Assembly (NCBI GenBank): GCA_036787835.1
Contig: DAIQON010000001.1
Coordinates: forward strand, 1 to 64,000
Direction of reading: 5' to 3'
Source: DAIQON01 sp036787835
GTDB taxonomy: Bacteria > Patescibacteriota > Saccharimonadia > Saccharimonadales > UBA4665
Length of the DNA: 64,000 nucleotides
Part shown: positions 11,120 through 18,727 of the stretch, one piece after another
Layout of the letters: each line of letters begins with the position of its first letter
Numbering within the stretch: the first letter of the stretch is position 1
Made by a program: the position numbers and the translations under genes
Notes under the pieces: generated by a model
Databases searched by the model: none
Told to the model about the DNA's origin: nothing
Seen by the model: only the letters and a program-made list of their open reading frames with translations

Positions 11120-11698
11120 ATGGCTGAAAAACACCAATCCAACCCAGAAGTTTATAGCCCTTCTCACGAAAATCATGAGCGTGATAAGGATAGAAAAAAG
11201 ACGCCCGAAGTAGCCCATAATAAGCTTAATGAAGAACAAGCAAAGAAGCTTGAACAAGCCCGAGCGGAGATTGATTCCCAGACTATAGAGAAAGATAAAG
11301 TAATAGAAAAAATCGCAGAAACATCTAAGTCAGAGTCTGGAGAATTCAAAGGTCCAGTAAGTGGTGAGATGAAAAAGAATGCACTCAAGAGAGAGTTAAA
11401 ACATGTACGTAGGCACTTACCTAAAGTGGATCAGCTAGGCAGCAAAGTCATTCACCAGCCACTTGTTAAAGTTATTAGTGATGCCTCAGCTAAGACTATA
11501 ACCAGGCCCTCAGGCCTATTGGGGGGCGGTATAGCCGCATTTATAGGCAGCGCCCTGTATTATTACTTCACTAAGCATATAGGCGTTAACTACAACTACT
11601 TGTTGTTTATATCATTCTTTGTCGCTGGGTTTGCCATCGGTTTGATTATTGAGCTGATTGTCTGGTCTTCAAGTCAACGTAATAAATCAACTACCTAG
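11120..11698 (+). CDS. Membrane protein with a long charged N-terminal region
   Basis: The 192-residue protein has about 115 highly charged residues (Lys/Glu-rich, predicted helical or disordered) followed by two hydrophobic segments (about 133-153 and 160-182) and a short basic tail. The ATG abuts the stop codon of the LPNTG protein gene, so the two are co-transcribed. I do not recognise the family; a scaffold-like cytoplasmic region tethered to the membrane is a plain reading. The end overlaps the convergent ATPase gene by 4 bases. Confidence 0.65.
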   Translation: MAEKHQSNPEVYSPSHENHERDKDRKKTPEVAHNKLNEEQAKKLEQARAEIDSQTIEKDKVIEKIAETSKSESGEFKGPVSGEMKKNALKRELKHVRRHLPKVDQLGSKVIHQPLVKVISDASAKTITRPSGLLGGGIAAFIGSALYYYFTKHIGVNYNYLLFISFFVAGFAIGLIIELIVWSSSQRNKSTT

Positions 11699-14600
11699 TT
11701 AAGGTCAGGGGCCTTAGCGGTGACTTGGTCAGGTTGTTTTAAGTTTCCTTCTCGATCAATATAGATAGTATCGCCGTCGTTGATTTCATCATCTTTGTTA
11801 GTTGGGCCAGGATTAGCTGTAGTCTCGCTAGTTTTTAACTGGCTTCTAAGTTCACCAGCTATTTTATCTACTTCAGCCTGATCTATGTCCGTGCTTGATA
11901 TATTTGCAGTTGCCTGTGTACTCGGTAATAGGGTGGTATTAGTGCTCCCTGACAGCGGCAGACTTACTGGAGTTGGATTAAGTGGCTGGCTAACTGTTTG
12001 GGTAGGTTGTGTTGGAGTTGCGATAGTGTTGGGCTGAATTACCGGCGCCGGTTGAGGCACCTGCGCAATTGGTTGTGGACTCAGGGCTGGTTGAGGCGCG
12101 CCTTTTTTGGCTAGCCAGTCATCTAGGAACGAACCGCCTGGCTTAGCACGCTGCGGTATTTGGGCACCTGTTGAGGCTGCCATTGGATTTGAGGTTGGTG
12201 TTGAAGCCAACGGGCTCTGGAATTGTTGTGACGAGTTAGCAAAGGATGGTGGTAGTCCAGACTGAGGTGCTCCAGGATTAAACGCTGGCTTAGGCTCTTC
12301 CTTGGTAGTCATTCGTTCAAATATCTCCTTCTCGACAATTGCTTTAGGCCTACCGTATTTAGCTGCAGATAACTGCTTTAGAGCTGAGGCTAGGCGCTTA
12401 TTAGGTGTACCTAGCTGGGGTAAAGAGGCCATAGTAAACGGCGCCGTTGGTACGCCACCAATGAGGGTTCTTACTATAGTGTTATAGTTAGGAACTCTTA
12501 ATAAATCTTCTGCTTCGAAGATTGGCTGGAAATACTTACCAACTGTTTCAACATCATTCTGACCGATTCTAAATGAGACAATCGTACCAATATTACCAAA
12601 TACTGCATCACGAATTTCTTGAGATAATTGGGTAGTAAACTGGTTTGCTACGATCAGGTTTAAGTGGAACTTCCTGGCTTCTGACATTATTGTTGCCAGA
12701 CTGTCTGTGGAGAAGTTCTGGAACTCATCAACGTAGAGTGAAAAATCACTTCTCTCTGACTCTGGTAAATCAACTCGACTCATAGCCGCTGCCTGGAACT
12801 TCATTACAAAGATCATTCCGAGAAGCTTAGAGTTCATTTCACCCGTGCCACCTTTACTGAGATTTACCAGCAGGATCTTCTTATTGTCCATAATCTCTCG
12901 TAAATCAAAGGCGCTCTTTGTCTGGCCTATTATGTTGCGCATCATTTCATTGCTTAAGAAGGCACCGAATTTACTAACAAACCAACTAACAACTTCACCA
13001 AAATCGTTTGACCTCTGACTTTGAGGCATTTCTTTCTTCCAGAATTCAATAACATTCTGATCAGTCACATGCTTAAGCTTTTGATCAACGTACTTTGGAT
13101 CACGAAATAGCTTAGGGATATCTACGAACGTACCGCCCTCTGGGTCGGCCATAATCGTTAACGCGGCCATTCGGAAAAGATGTTCATAGCGCGGACCCAT
13201 AATACCTTGGTGCTGCGGGTCATATAGTTTATAAAGCATGTTTAGGGCTTCTTGAATTAGGAAATCTTTTTGCTCTGGTGAATGGAACTCAAATAAGTTA
13301 AGCCCCATTGGGTACTCCATATCGCCAGGTGAGAAGTAAATCAAGTCCTCTGTACGCTCCTTAGGGACCATAGCAAGTAGGTTTTCGACCGTATCGCCAT
13401 GTGGATCAACAAATGCAAAGCCATTGCCGCTCAGCATGTCTTGAAGGGCTAGATTTTCAAGAAAAGTAGACTTACCAGTTCCAGTTTGTCCGACGGCATA
13501 GATATGTCTTTGTCTATCAGATAAGGCCAAGCGAATTGGCTTTTTAGCGCCCCTAAAGATGTTATACCCAAGAAGTAAGCCTTCGTCAGATACATTCCTA
13601 GGCCCATCGACTTGCTTCGAAGCCTGTTTTGATAACTGGCTGGTAGGAATATTGCTTTGGTCAGGAAAATGAAATAGTGTTGCCAGTTCAACTGAGTTAA
13701 GAATGGTTTGACTATTGTGTTGCGGGAAAAAGCGCATTATATATGATGTAACTAAGCTGTCTATGTCCTTAGCCGGTATATATTTAAAGCCATTCTTCCC
13801 TGGCAAGTCGAACAATGCGAAGCTGGCGACTATTTGACTTAGAATTCCTTGAGCCCTTTGGCTAACATTAGATGAAACCACTACGCGTATTACAGTCTCG
13901 AAGGCGGGGTGCCTTGTCTTATCATCAATTGCATCCAGTGTCGCTTGCTCCATGTTAGATAGCTCTTTAGGTGGTTTAGGGCTACCGTCCTTGTTGTGAT
14001 CTGGTGGCTTTGATAGAGCAATCGCGAGACTTCTTATCCACCAAAGAATACCTTCTACGCCTTTTTTACTCTCCTTACCTTTTCGCTTACTGCTAGCGAA
14101 AGAGGTCGAAGTTTTACGCCAATTCTCGTCTGCGGGTCTCATTAAAAACTGAATTGCCGCTCCATCTTCTTTGCCAAGTCCTGCCATAGCGCTAAGTAGT
14201 GCCTGCATAGTATCTCTTTTTAGATCTTGATAAGTGGCTATTGGGTAGGCATAAGACTGCTTGAGAACGAGCTCGCCGCCGAGAGTGCCGGTCAACTTAC
14301 CGACTTGGCTAAAGATATTGTGCTCTGATGCTTCTTCAATTCTCGCAGTAGGATATGCACTAATTATGGCCTGCTTAACCACCTCGACAAGGGCAATTGG
14401 GACAGCTGCATAGAAATAAACAAATCCTTGTGCTCCGATTATTTCAAAGGCAAAGTGACGCTGACCATAAAACTTATTTTTGAAGCCTTTTTGCCAAGTA
14501 CTGGCGATAATATTATATATAATTTGTGCCTTACTAATGGTCTCGTCATTTACATCTCGACGATCACGATTGCCTGTATCGGTATCGTCACTTGGTGGTG

Positions 14601-14748
14601 GTAAATGTATAAACAAAGGTACTATCTTAAGGCCACGTTCATAATTCTTTTGCTCACGAAATATGTTTCTTATATGAGCATATACAAATGGGCCGGCTAT
14701 TAATGCAGCGGCAAAAATAAAGGCTATAACTTTAAGAAAAGCTGACAC
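11695..14748 (-). CDS. Membrane-anchored VirD4/TraG-VirB4-like conjugation-type ATPase
   Basis: The 1017-residue protein has an N-terminal membrane helix (about 4-26), a two-part N-domain (about 40-320) and a RecA-like motor domain. Walker A is GQTGTGKST (420-428), followed by FVDPHGD; Walker B is LYVDEFQNF, and a later NQFTTQLS segment resembles the sensor region of HerA/FtsK/VirD4 ATPases. From about residue 820 to the end it is Pro/Gln-rich low complexity with a short acidic tail. Such proteins power DNA or protein transfer across the membrane in type IV secretion. A split version of the same architecture lies at 54764-57441. The small gene at 14754-15182 ends 5 bases upstream and is probably in the same unit. 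Confidence 0.8.
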   Translation of the reverse strand: MSAFLKVIAFIFAAALIAGPFVYAHIRNIFREQKNYERGLKIVPLFIHLPPPSDDTDTGNRDRRDVNDETISKAQIIYNIIASTWQKGFKNKFYGQRHFAFEIIGAQGFVYFYAAVPIALVEVVKQAIISAYPTARIEEASEHNIFSQVGKLTGTLGGELVLKQSYAYPIATYQDLKRDTMQALLSAMAGLGKEDGAAIQFLMRPADENWRKTSTSFASSKRKGKESKKGVEGILWWIRSLAIALSKPPDHNKDGSPKPPKELSNMEQATLDAIDDKTRHPAFETVIRVVVSSNVSQRAQGILSQIVASFALFDLPGKNGFKYIPAKDIDSLVTSYIMRFFPQHNSQTILNSVELATLFHFPDQSNIPTSQLSKQASKQVDGPRNVSDEGLLLGYNIFRGAKKPIRLALSDRQRHIYAVGQTGTGKSTFLENLALQDMLSGNGFAFVDPHGDTVENLLAMVPKERTEDLIYFSPGDMEYPMGLNLFEFHSPEQKDFLIQEALNMLYKLYDPQHQGIMGPRYEHLFRMAALTIMADPEGGTFVDIPKLFRDPKYVDQKLKHVTDQNVIEFWKKEMPQSQRSNDFGEVVSWFVSKFGAFLSNEMMRNIIGQTKSAFDLREIMDNKKILLVNLSKGGTGEMNSKLLGMIFVMKFQAAAMSRVDLPESERSDFSLYVDEFQNFSTDSLATIMSEARKFHLNLIVANQFTTQLSQEIRDAVFGNIGTIVSFRIGQNDVETVGKYFQPIFEAEDLLRVPNYNTIVRTLIGGVPTAPFTMASLPQLGTPNKRLASALKQLSAAKYGRPKAIVEKEIFERMTTKEEPKPAFNPGAPQSGLPPSFANSSQQFQSPLASTPTSNPMAASTGAQIPQRAKPGGSFLDDWLAKKGAPQPALSPQPIAQVPQPAPVIQPNTIATPTQPTQTVSQPLNPTPVSLPLSGSTNTTLLPSTQATANISSTDIDQAEVDKIAGELRSQLKTSETTANPGPTNKDDEINDGDTIYIDREGNLKQPDQVTAKAPDLN

Positions 14749-14753
14749 AATAA

Positions 14754-15182
14754 TTACTCACTTATCTTAATTACCTTGTTGTAACGTTTTTTCATATAGT
14801 CAGCACGGAATAAGTTTATTTCCTTGGTCTGATTATAGGGATCTGATCTGTTAGAATCAACGATTTTCTTAGCTTTAATGACCCACTCTTTCTCAATTAA
14901 ATCATTGTCATCTGCTGTGGGTGGAGCAACAATATTCGTTGTTGTTTGAGCTACGGAAGTGTCGTCTTGGGGAATATTAATATCAACTGGCAAGTCAGTG
15001 GCCTGAACTAGAGGTATATCCACTGTCGGTATTTTCGGCTGACCGATAGTCTCCGATGCGACAGTTGCTAATTCTGGACTTTCAGAAATTTCTGTGGCAC
15101 CAACCATCCCACTCTCAATAACTGGAGGTGGCAAATTAAGATTTGTCGAGGGACTATTTTCCGTTGGGTTCATAGTAAACAT
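14754..15182 (-). CDS. Small protein with disordered N-terminus and conserved-looking C-terminal helix
   Basis: A 142-residue protein (139 if started at the second Met). The first 90 residues are Pro/Thr/Val-rich and probably disordered; the last 45, from EKEWVIKAKKIV to RYNKVIKISE, look like an amphipathic helical domain. I recognise no named family. It sits directly upstream of the membrane ATPase, so a role as an adaptor or in its regulation is possible, but this rests on position only. Confidence 0.65.
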   Translation of the reverse strand: MFTMNPTENSPSTNLNLPPPVIESGMVGATEISESPELATVASETIGQPKIPTVDIPLVQATDLPVDINIPQDDTSVAQTTTNIVAPPTADDNDLIEKEWVIKAKKIVDSNRSDPYNQTKEINLFRADYMKKRYNKVIKISE

Positions 15183-15234
15183 TATACAGTTAAATGGCTA
15201 GGATATACAGATTAACATTTTTATTTCGAAATAA

Positions 15235-15597
15235 TTAAACGTAGACACGTGGCCTAATATGTGTCAGGTAAATATAAAACATTAACCATAGCGGAATAAT
15301 GACCAAGATATCTCGCGCGCTTAGTTGGCCTATTGATTGCAGTGCAAGTAACACACTAAACAAGATTGCCAAGAAAATAGCTAGCCGACGTCTATTTTTG
15401 ATATTGACACCAGTTCTACTAATTAAATATAGAAAAAGATCCATAATAGCGTAAATAGTCACACCCAAGAATATAAAGCCAACAATTAACATGCCTGAGT
15501 TAATGTGGTCAGGATTAGTAATACTGAAAAACAAGCCATTTAATACTAGTAGGCTCATCATTATCAGGAATCTTTTGCTTTTTAGGTATGTTTTCAT
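15235..15597 (-). CDS. Small four-helix membrane protein
   Basis: About 120 residues with hydrophobic segments near residues 8-26, 32-58, 68-86 and 92-110. A longer in-frame start at 15663 is possible, but that extra part covers the terminator of the RNA gene at 15608-15854, so I place the start at the ATG at 15597 (MKTYLKSKR). No family recognised. Confidence 0.6.
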   Translation of the reverse strand: MKTYLKSKRFLIMMSLLVLNGLFFSITNPDHINSGMLIVGFIFLGVTIYAIMDLFLYLISRTGVNIKNRRRLAIFLAILFSVLLALQSIGQLSARDILVIIPLWLMFYIYLTHIRPRVYV

Positions 15598-15607
15598 CTT
15601 ATTACGT

Positions 15608-15635
15608 AAAATACTGCTCTTATTATAGAGCAGTA
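15608..15635 (-). terminator. Terminator of the 247-nt RNA
   Basis: On the minus strand TACTGCTC pairs with GAGCAGTA around an 8-base loop, followed by TTTT. Confidence 0.7.
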
Positions 15636-15854
15636 CGCAAGTTTCTAGGCGCCGAGGCAACAAATCCGCTCTAATGAAAAACTATTGTAGCGCTTGCTGC
15701 CGTCGGCATTTGACTGACCGCTCAGTTAGCCTTTAGGGCTAAAATGAGCGAAATTTTCCCCGCCTTAGTTAGCTATCTAACTGCTAAGGCTTTCGTCGAA
15801 CGCTAGGGCGCTCTTTGATTTAACTGTAAGTTCGTTTTTGTTTTTGTTACTTAC
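15608..15854 (-). ncRNA. Unclassified structured RNA of about 247 nt
   Basis: A consensus promoter (15862-15890) points into a segment with no gene and a terminator follows at 15608-15635. Between them on the minus strand are successive hairpins: GTAAGT/ACTTAC (15849-15854 with 15826-15831), GAGCGC/GCGTTC with a CCTA loop, GCCTTA/TAAGGC enclosing GTTAG/CTAAC, a stem of about 14 pairs built on CGCTCA/TGAGCG and TTAGCC/GGCTAA, and TGCC/GGCA. It is not RNase P, SRP RNA or a tRNA, and I could not find the paired tRNA-like ends of a tmRNA. 6S-like function is possible but unsupported. Confidence 0.6.
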
Positions 15855-15861
15855 AATAATG

Positions 15862-15890
15862 AGATTAGCACAAACGTTTTGTTTTGTCAA
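15862..15890 (-). promoter_or_regulatory. Promoter of the 247-nt RNA
   Basis: Perfect TTGACA (15890-15885), 17-base spacer, TAATCT (15867-15862). The expected start is near 15854, exactly where the first hairpin begins. Confidence 0.75.
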
Positions 15891-16084
15891 TAAATATTTC
15901 AATTTATTATTTAACTGAACTAATTAAATATCGACAATATTTATCACATTTATGCTTGCTATATTTAAACCTATCGCCCACTAAAATGTACTCAGAAGTC
16001 ACGATTTTTAATTTATATTTTTAGTAACATTTTGTATCTGTAAAAAGTTATGCACAGGTTTATTTATTTTAAGCATTAATATTA

Positions 16085-16113
16085 TTGACTGGCTATTATC
16101 TATCGACTATTAT
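16085..16113 (+). promoter_or_regulatory. Promoter of infC-rpmI-rplT
   Basis: TTGACT (16085-16090), 17-base spacer, TATTAT (16108-16113). Expected start near 16120, which leaves a leader of about 250 bases. Confidence 0.7.
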
Positions 16114-16119
16114 AAGCCT

Positions 16120-16371
16120 AAGCACTTGAACAAATAAAGTGCTCAAAAACAAAAAGCTTTATGAAACAACGCCTTCTCGCAAGGCGTTGTTCCAAGAAAA
16201 AAAGCTTATAAAATATCAAACAAAAGCAAACATTCGAAACAAAATAAATACCTCGTCTCTACTCCAGGCGAGGTATTTTTTATTGGAAACTGATTGACCT
16301 CTATAAGCTAATCTGTTAAAATTCGAGCATCAGCAAATAAGTTATTTATTAACTTGAAGGAGATAGGACCT
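16120..16371 (+). promoter_or_regulatory. Attenuator-like leader of infC-rpmI-rplT
   Basis: The leader contains a two-part stem, AAGCTTT/AAAGCTT (16154-16160 with 16201-16207) enclosing AACAACGCCTT/AAGGCGTTGTT (16165-16175 with 16181-16191), followed by an intrinsic terminator hairpin at 16247-16281. This is the layout of a transcription attenuator; L20 or IF3 feedback is known in other bacteria for this operon, but no L20-binding motif was identified here. Confidence 0.6.
16247..16281 (+). terminator. Intrinsic terminator/attenuator upstream of infC
   Basis: AATACCTCG pairs with CGAGGTATT and is followed by a T run. It lies inside the transcribed leader, 90 bases before infC. Confidence 0.75.
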
Positions 16372-16380
16372 ATAGCTAAA

Positions 16381-16902
16381 ATGACTCGCCTGAATGGCGA
16401 AATTAGAGCCCCGCGATTACGCGTCATTGATGATGACGGTAAACAACTAGGAATTCTAAGCCATTCTGAAGCACTTAATCTAGCCCGCGAACGTGAACTC
16501 GACCTGGTTGAGATCTCGCCGTCGACTGATCCTCCTATAGCTAAGATTACCGATTGGGGTAAATATAACTATAAGAAGACTAAGCAGCTTCAGAAAAATC
16601 GCAAAGCATCTAAGACCGCGGACTTGAAACAAATTCGATTCGGCCTAAAGATTGGTGACCATGATTTAGAAATAAAGCTAAACAAGGCAATAAAATTTCT
16701 AGAAGATGGGCATAAAGTGAAGTTCACCATTATGTACCGTGGGCGAGAACAAGCGCATAAGGAGATCGGATTCAAGTTAGCAGAAAAGGTTTTAGAGCAA
16801 TTTGGTGATAAAATAGTCGTTGATCAACAACCAAGCCTAGCAGGAAGACAGTTAAACTTTGTTATAAGGAGCAGCAATAATGCCAAAGCTAAAAACTCAT
16901 AG
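16381..16902 (+). CDS. infC: Translation initiation factor IF-3
   Basis: IF-3 binds the 30S subunit, prevents premature 50S joining and checks the start codon and initiator tRNA. The N-domain (NGEIRAPRLRVI, LDLVEISPSTDPPIAKITDWGKY) and C-domain (KQIRFGLKIGDHD, KVKFTIMYRGRE) are both complete. The start is uncertain: the SD AAGGAG (16357-16362) lies 18 bases before the ATG at 16381 but 9 bases before an in-frame ATA at 16372. Many infC genes start with AUU-type codons so that IF-3 represses itself. An in-frame TTG at 16354 overlaps the SD and is unlikely. Its end overlaps rpmI by 23 bases. Confidence 0.95.
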   Translation: MTRLNGEIRAPRLRVIDDDGKQLGILSHSEALNLARERELDLVEISPSTDPPIAKITDWGKYNYKKTKQLQKNRKASKTADLKQIRFGLKIGDHDLEIKLNKAIKFLEDGHKVKFTIMYRGREQAHKEIGFKLAEKVLEQFGDKIVVDQQPSLAGRQLNFVIRSSNNAKAKNS

Positions 16903-17074
16903 CGGAACAAAAGACCGAGTAAAGATCACTAAGAACGGTAAAGTACGTACCGGCCACCCTAACATGAACCACTTTCTAAGTAAGAAGTCTGGTTCTCGTA
17001 AGCGAAGCCTTAGCGGTCTATCAACACGTACCGGGAAAAATGCCCGGAATATTAAAACTAGGCTAGGTGTCTAG
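16880..17074 (+). CDS. rpmI: 50S ribosomal protein L35
   Basis: A 64-residue, strongly basic protein with the L35 pattern PKLKTHSGTKDRVKITKNGK and HFLSKKS. It is the second gene of infC-rpmI-rplT and starts inside the infC coding region, so it is probably translationally coupled. Confidence 0.95.
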   Translation: MPKLKTHSGTKDRVKITKNGKVRTGHPNMNHFLSKKSGSRKRSLSGLSTRTGKNARNIKTRLGV

Positions 17075-17109
17075 TTTTAACCATAACTATTGAATTTTAA
17101 GGAGTAATC

Positions 17110-17454
17110 ATGAGAGTAAAGCGCGGAGTTACAACTCACAAGAAACATCAGAAGATAAGAAAAGCCACCAAAGGTTTCACCCATTCAAACAGGGCCAGCA
17201 TTAAACGTGGTAAGCAAGCAATAACTAAGTCTCTACAGTTTGCCACCCGAGACCGAAAGAATAGAAAGCGAACCTTCAGAGAAATATGGAATGCTCGTAT
17301 CAATGCTGCTGCAAGGCTTAACGGAACAACTTATAGCAAGTTGATCCCTGCTCTTAAGAAAGCAAACGTTACTCTTGATAGAAAAATTCTAGCAGAACTT
17401 GCTGTTAACGAGCCAAAAGCTTTCACTACAGTAGTTAAAACTGCTATAAAATAA
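17110..17454 (+). CDS. rplT: 50S ribosomal protein L20
   Basis: A 114-residue basic protein with the L20 N-terminus MRVKRGVTTHKKHQKI, KGFTHSNR and the C-terminal LNGTTYSKLIPALKKAN. L20 is needed for early 50S assembly and in other bacteria represses this operon by binding the leader. It has a good SD (AAGGAG) and lies 35 bases after rpmI. Confidence 0.96.
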   Translation: MRVKRGVTTHKKHQKIRKATKGFTHSNRASIKRGKQAITKSLQFATRDRKNRKRTFREIWNARINAAARLNGTTYSKLIPALKKANVTLDRKILAELAVNEPKAFTTVVKTAIK

Positions 17455-17491
17455 ATCCGACTATCTCTAGCCGGATATTGCTTATTCTAAT

Positions 17492-17870
17492 TTAGGCAGA
17501 CTACCTATAAGCCGGGTTCTGTTCTTGCTAGATAAATCTATCAAGAGCTGATCATCTATCTAGGCCAGTAATTACTTATTGGCTCAAGCGGTTTATTGGT
17601 GGATCTTCAGCGGGACACTTCGAGTTTTAGACTCAAAAAATCCATCTCCTTGCAGCGGGTAGGGTTTACCCCTTCCGCATGTCACCATGCAGAATTGTGG
17701 TCTCTTACACCACTCTTTTCACCCTTACCACTATAAAAGTGGCGGTATTGTCTCTGTGGCACTTTCCCTAGACTTAACATCCGGTCGCCGTTAGCGACTA
17801 CCCTTCCCTTGGCTGCCCGGACTTTCCTCGTCTTATTTTCATAAAACGCGATCAGCCGGTAATCTGCCCT
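17492..17870 (-). ncRNA. rnpB: RNase P RNA, bacterial type A
   Basis: The catalytic RNA that removes tRNA 5' leaders. On the minus strand the ends pair as P1 (GGCAGATTACC with GGTAGTCTGCC). The conserved 5' core GACGAGGAAAGTCCGGGC, the CCCTACCCGCTGCAAGG region and the 3' core ACAGAACCCGGCTTATAG are all present. It is encoded opposite to rplT and next to the RNase H fusion gene. Confidence 0.95.
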
Positions 17871-17878
17871 GGGGTTTA

Positions 17879-18589
17879 TTATAGCAAATTTGTCTGATTA
17901 TTGGATGACAATTCTTCGTCTAGAGCCCTGTTAACGGCTGCATCGGCTAGTTTATTGTACTCACGTGGCACATGCTGGTAGCTAACGTGTTTTAACGTCT
18001 CGGCCATAGTTTTTATAGCATCGTGGATTGGCCATAAGTCCCTATTCTTTACTTTGAAGATACCCTTCATCTGATTTACCACTAATAGACTGTCCATCAA
18101 CACCTCTACTTCTAGGGCGCCGAGTTCAATACAGTTCTCGATCGCAAGCTTTAGAGCTGTATATTCTGCCTGATTATTGGTTGTAACACCTAAGTAAACT
18201 CCTCTATCGACGATTATTTTTTCAGCTTCATCAAATATGACGTATCCGCTAGCAGATGGACCTGGGTTACCTCTAGAACCACCGTCCGCATATAGCTTAA
18301 GCTTCTTGTATCGCTTCTTTGTGTCATTTGGCTTAATTTCAACATTATCCTGTGGCTGATCAATTAGCTGATCGATGGCTGTAGCAAGGTCTCTATCCTT
18401 GTCTGTAATGCGCTTATCTCCCTCATGGGTGATTAACCAGATCTGAACTACGCTCCATTCATTTTCCCAGCGAGGATGGTGATTCTGTTCTTCTGCTAGT
18501 TCAGCCACCTTAGTCATAAAATCAAAGGCTTGAGTGAAGTTCTCAAAGTTAAATTGACGGTATAAACCGTGTTTTGTTTCTTGCCACAT
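17879..18589 (-). CDS. Fusion of a pterin-4a-carbinolamine dehydratase-like domain with RNase HI
   Basis: A 236-residue protein of two domains. Residues 1-80 match the PCD/DCoH pattern (AEEQNHHPRWENEW, then WLITHEGDKRITDKD), an enzyme that dehydrates 4a-hydroxytetrahydropterin and also serves as a dimerisation module. Residues 98-225 are RNase HI, which cuts RNA in RNA-DNA hybrids, with ADGG, NNQAEY, MDSLLV and ADAAVN supplying the four acidic metal ligands. No pterin-dependent enzyme is visible nearby, so the N-domain may serve for assembly or binding rather than catalysis. It lies between rnpB and the tRNA-Pro integration site. Confidence 0.85.
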   Translation of the reverse strand: MWQETKHGLYRQFNFENFTQAFDFMTKVAELAEEQNHHPRWENEWSVVQIWLITHEGDKRITDKDRDLATAIDQLIDQPQDNVEIKPNDTKKRYKKLKLYADGGSRGNPGPSASGYVIFDEAEKIIVDRGVYLGVTTNNQAEYTALKLAIENCIELGALEVEVLMDSLLVVNQMKGIFKVKNRDLWPIHDAIKTMAETLKHVSYQHVPREYNKLADAAVNRALDEELSSNNQTNLL

Positions 18590-18650
18590 GCATAAATCTT
18601 AGCATGTCCTAGATCAGATATAACAATTAGGATAGAATTACTGGAGGTTT

Positions 18651-18727
18651 CGGGGTGTGGCGCAGTTGGCTAGCGCGTACGGCTGGGGGCCGTGAGGTCG
18701 CAGGTTCAAGTCCTGTCACCCCGACCA
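18651..18727 (+). tRNA. tRNA-Pro (anticodon GGG)
   Basis: A 77-base cloverleaf with acceptor CGGGGTG/CACCCCG, anticodon loop CTGGGGG, T-arm GGTTCAAGTCC and encoded CCA. Its 3' third is the integration site of the element at 18704-26052; the recombinase gene on the other strand ends inside it. Confidence 0.96.
18704..18720 (+). repeat. Candidate att site in tRNA-Pro
   Basis: GTTCAAGTCCTGTCACC in the T-arm and acceptor of tRNA-Pro matches GTTCAAGTCCTTACACC at 26036-26052 in 15 of 17 positions. Confidence 0.5.

Noticed and set aside
15608..15854. tmRNA in the structured segment
   Set aside because: A GTTCGACGA string and an in-frame SNKNKNEL tag-like reading were seen, but there is no paired tRNA-like 5'/3' end, no CCA and the tag does not end in ALAA.
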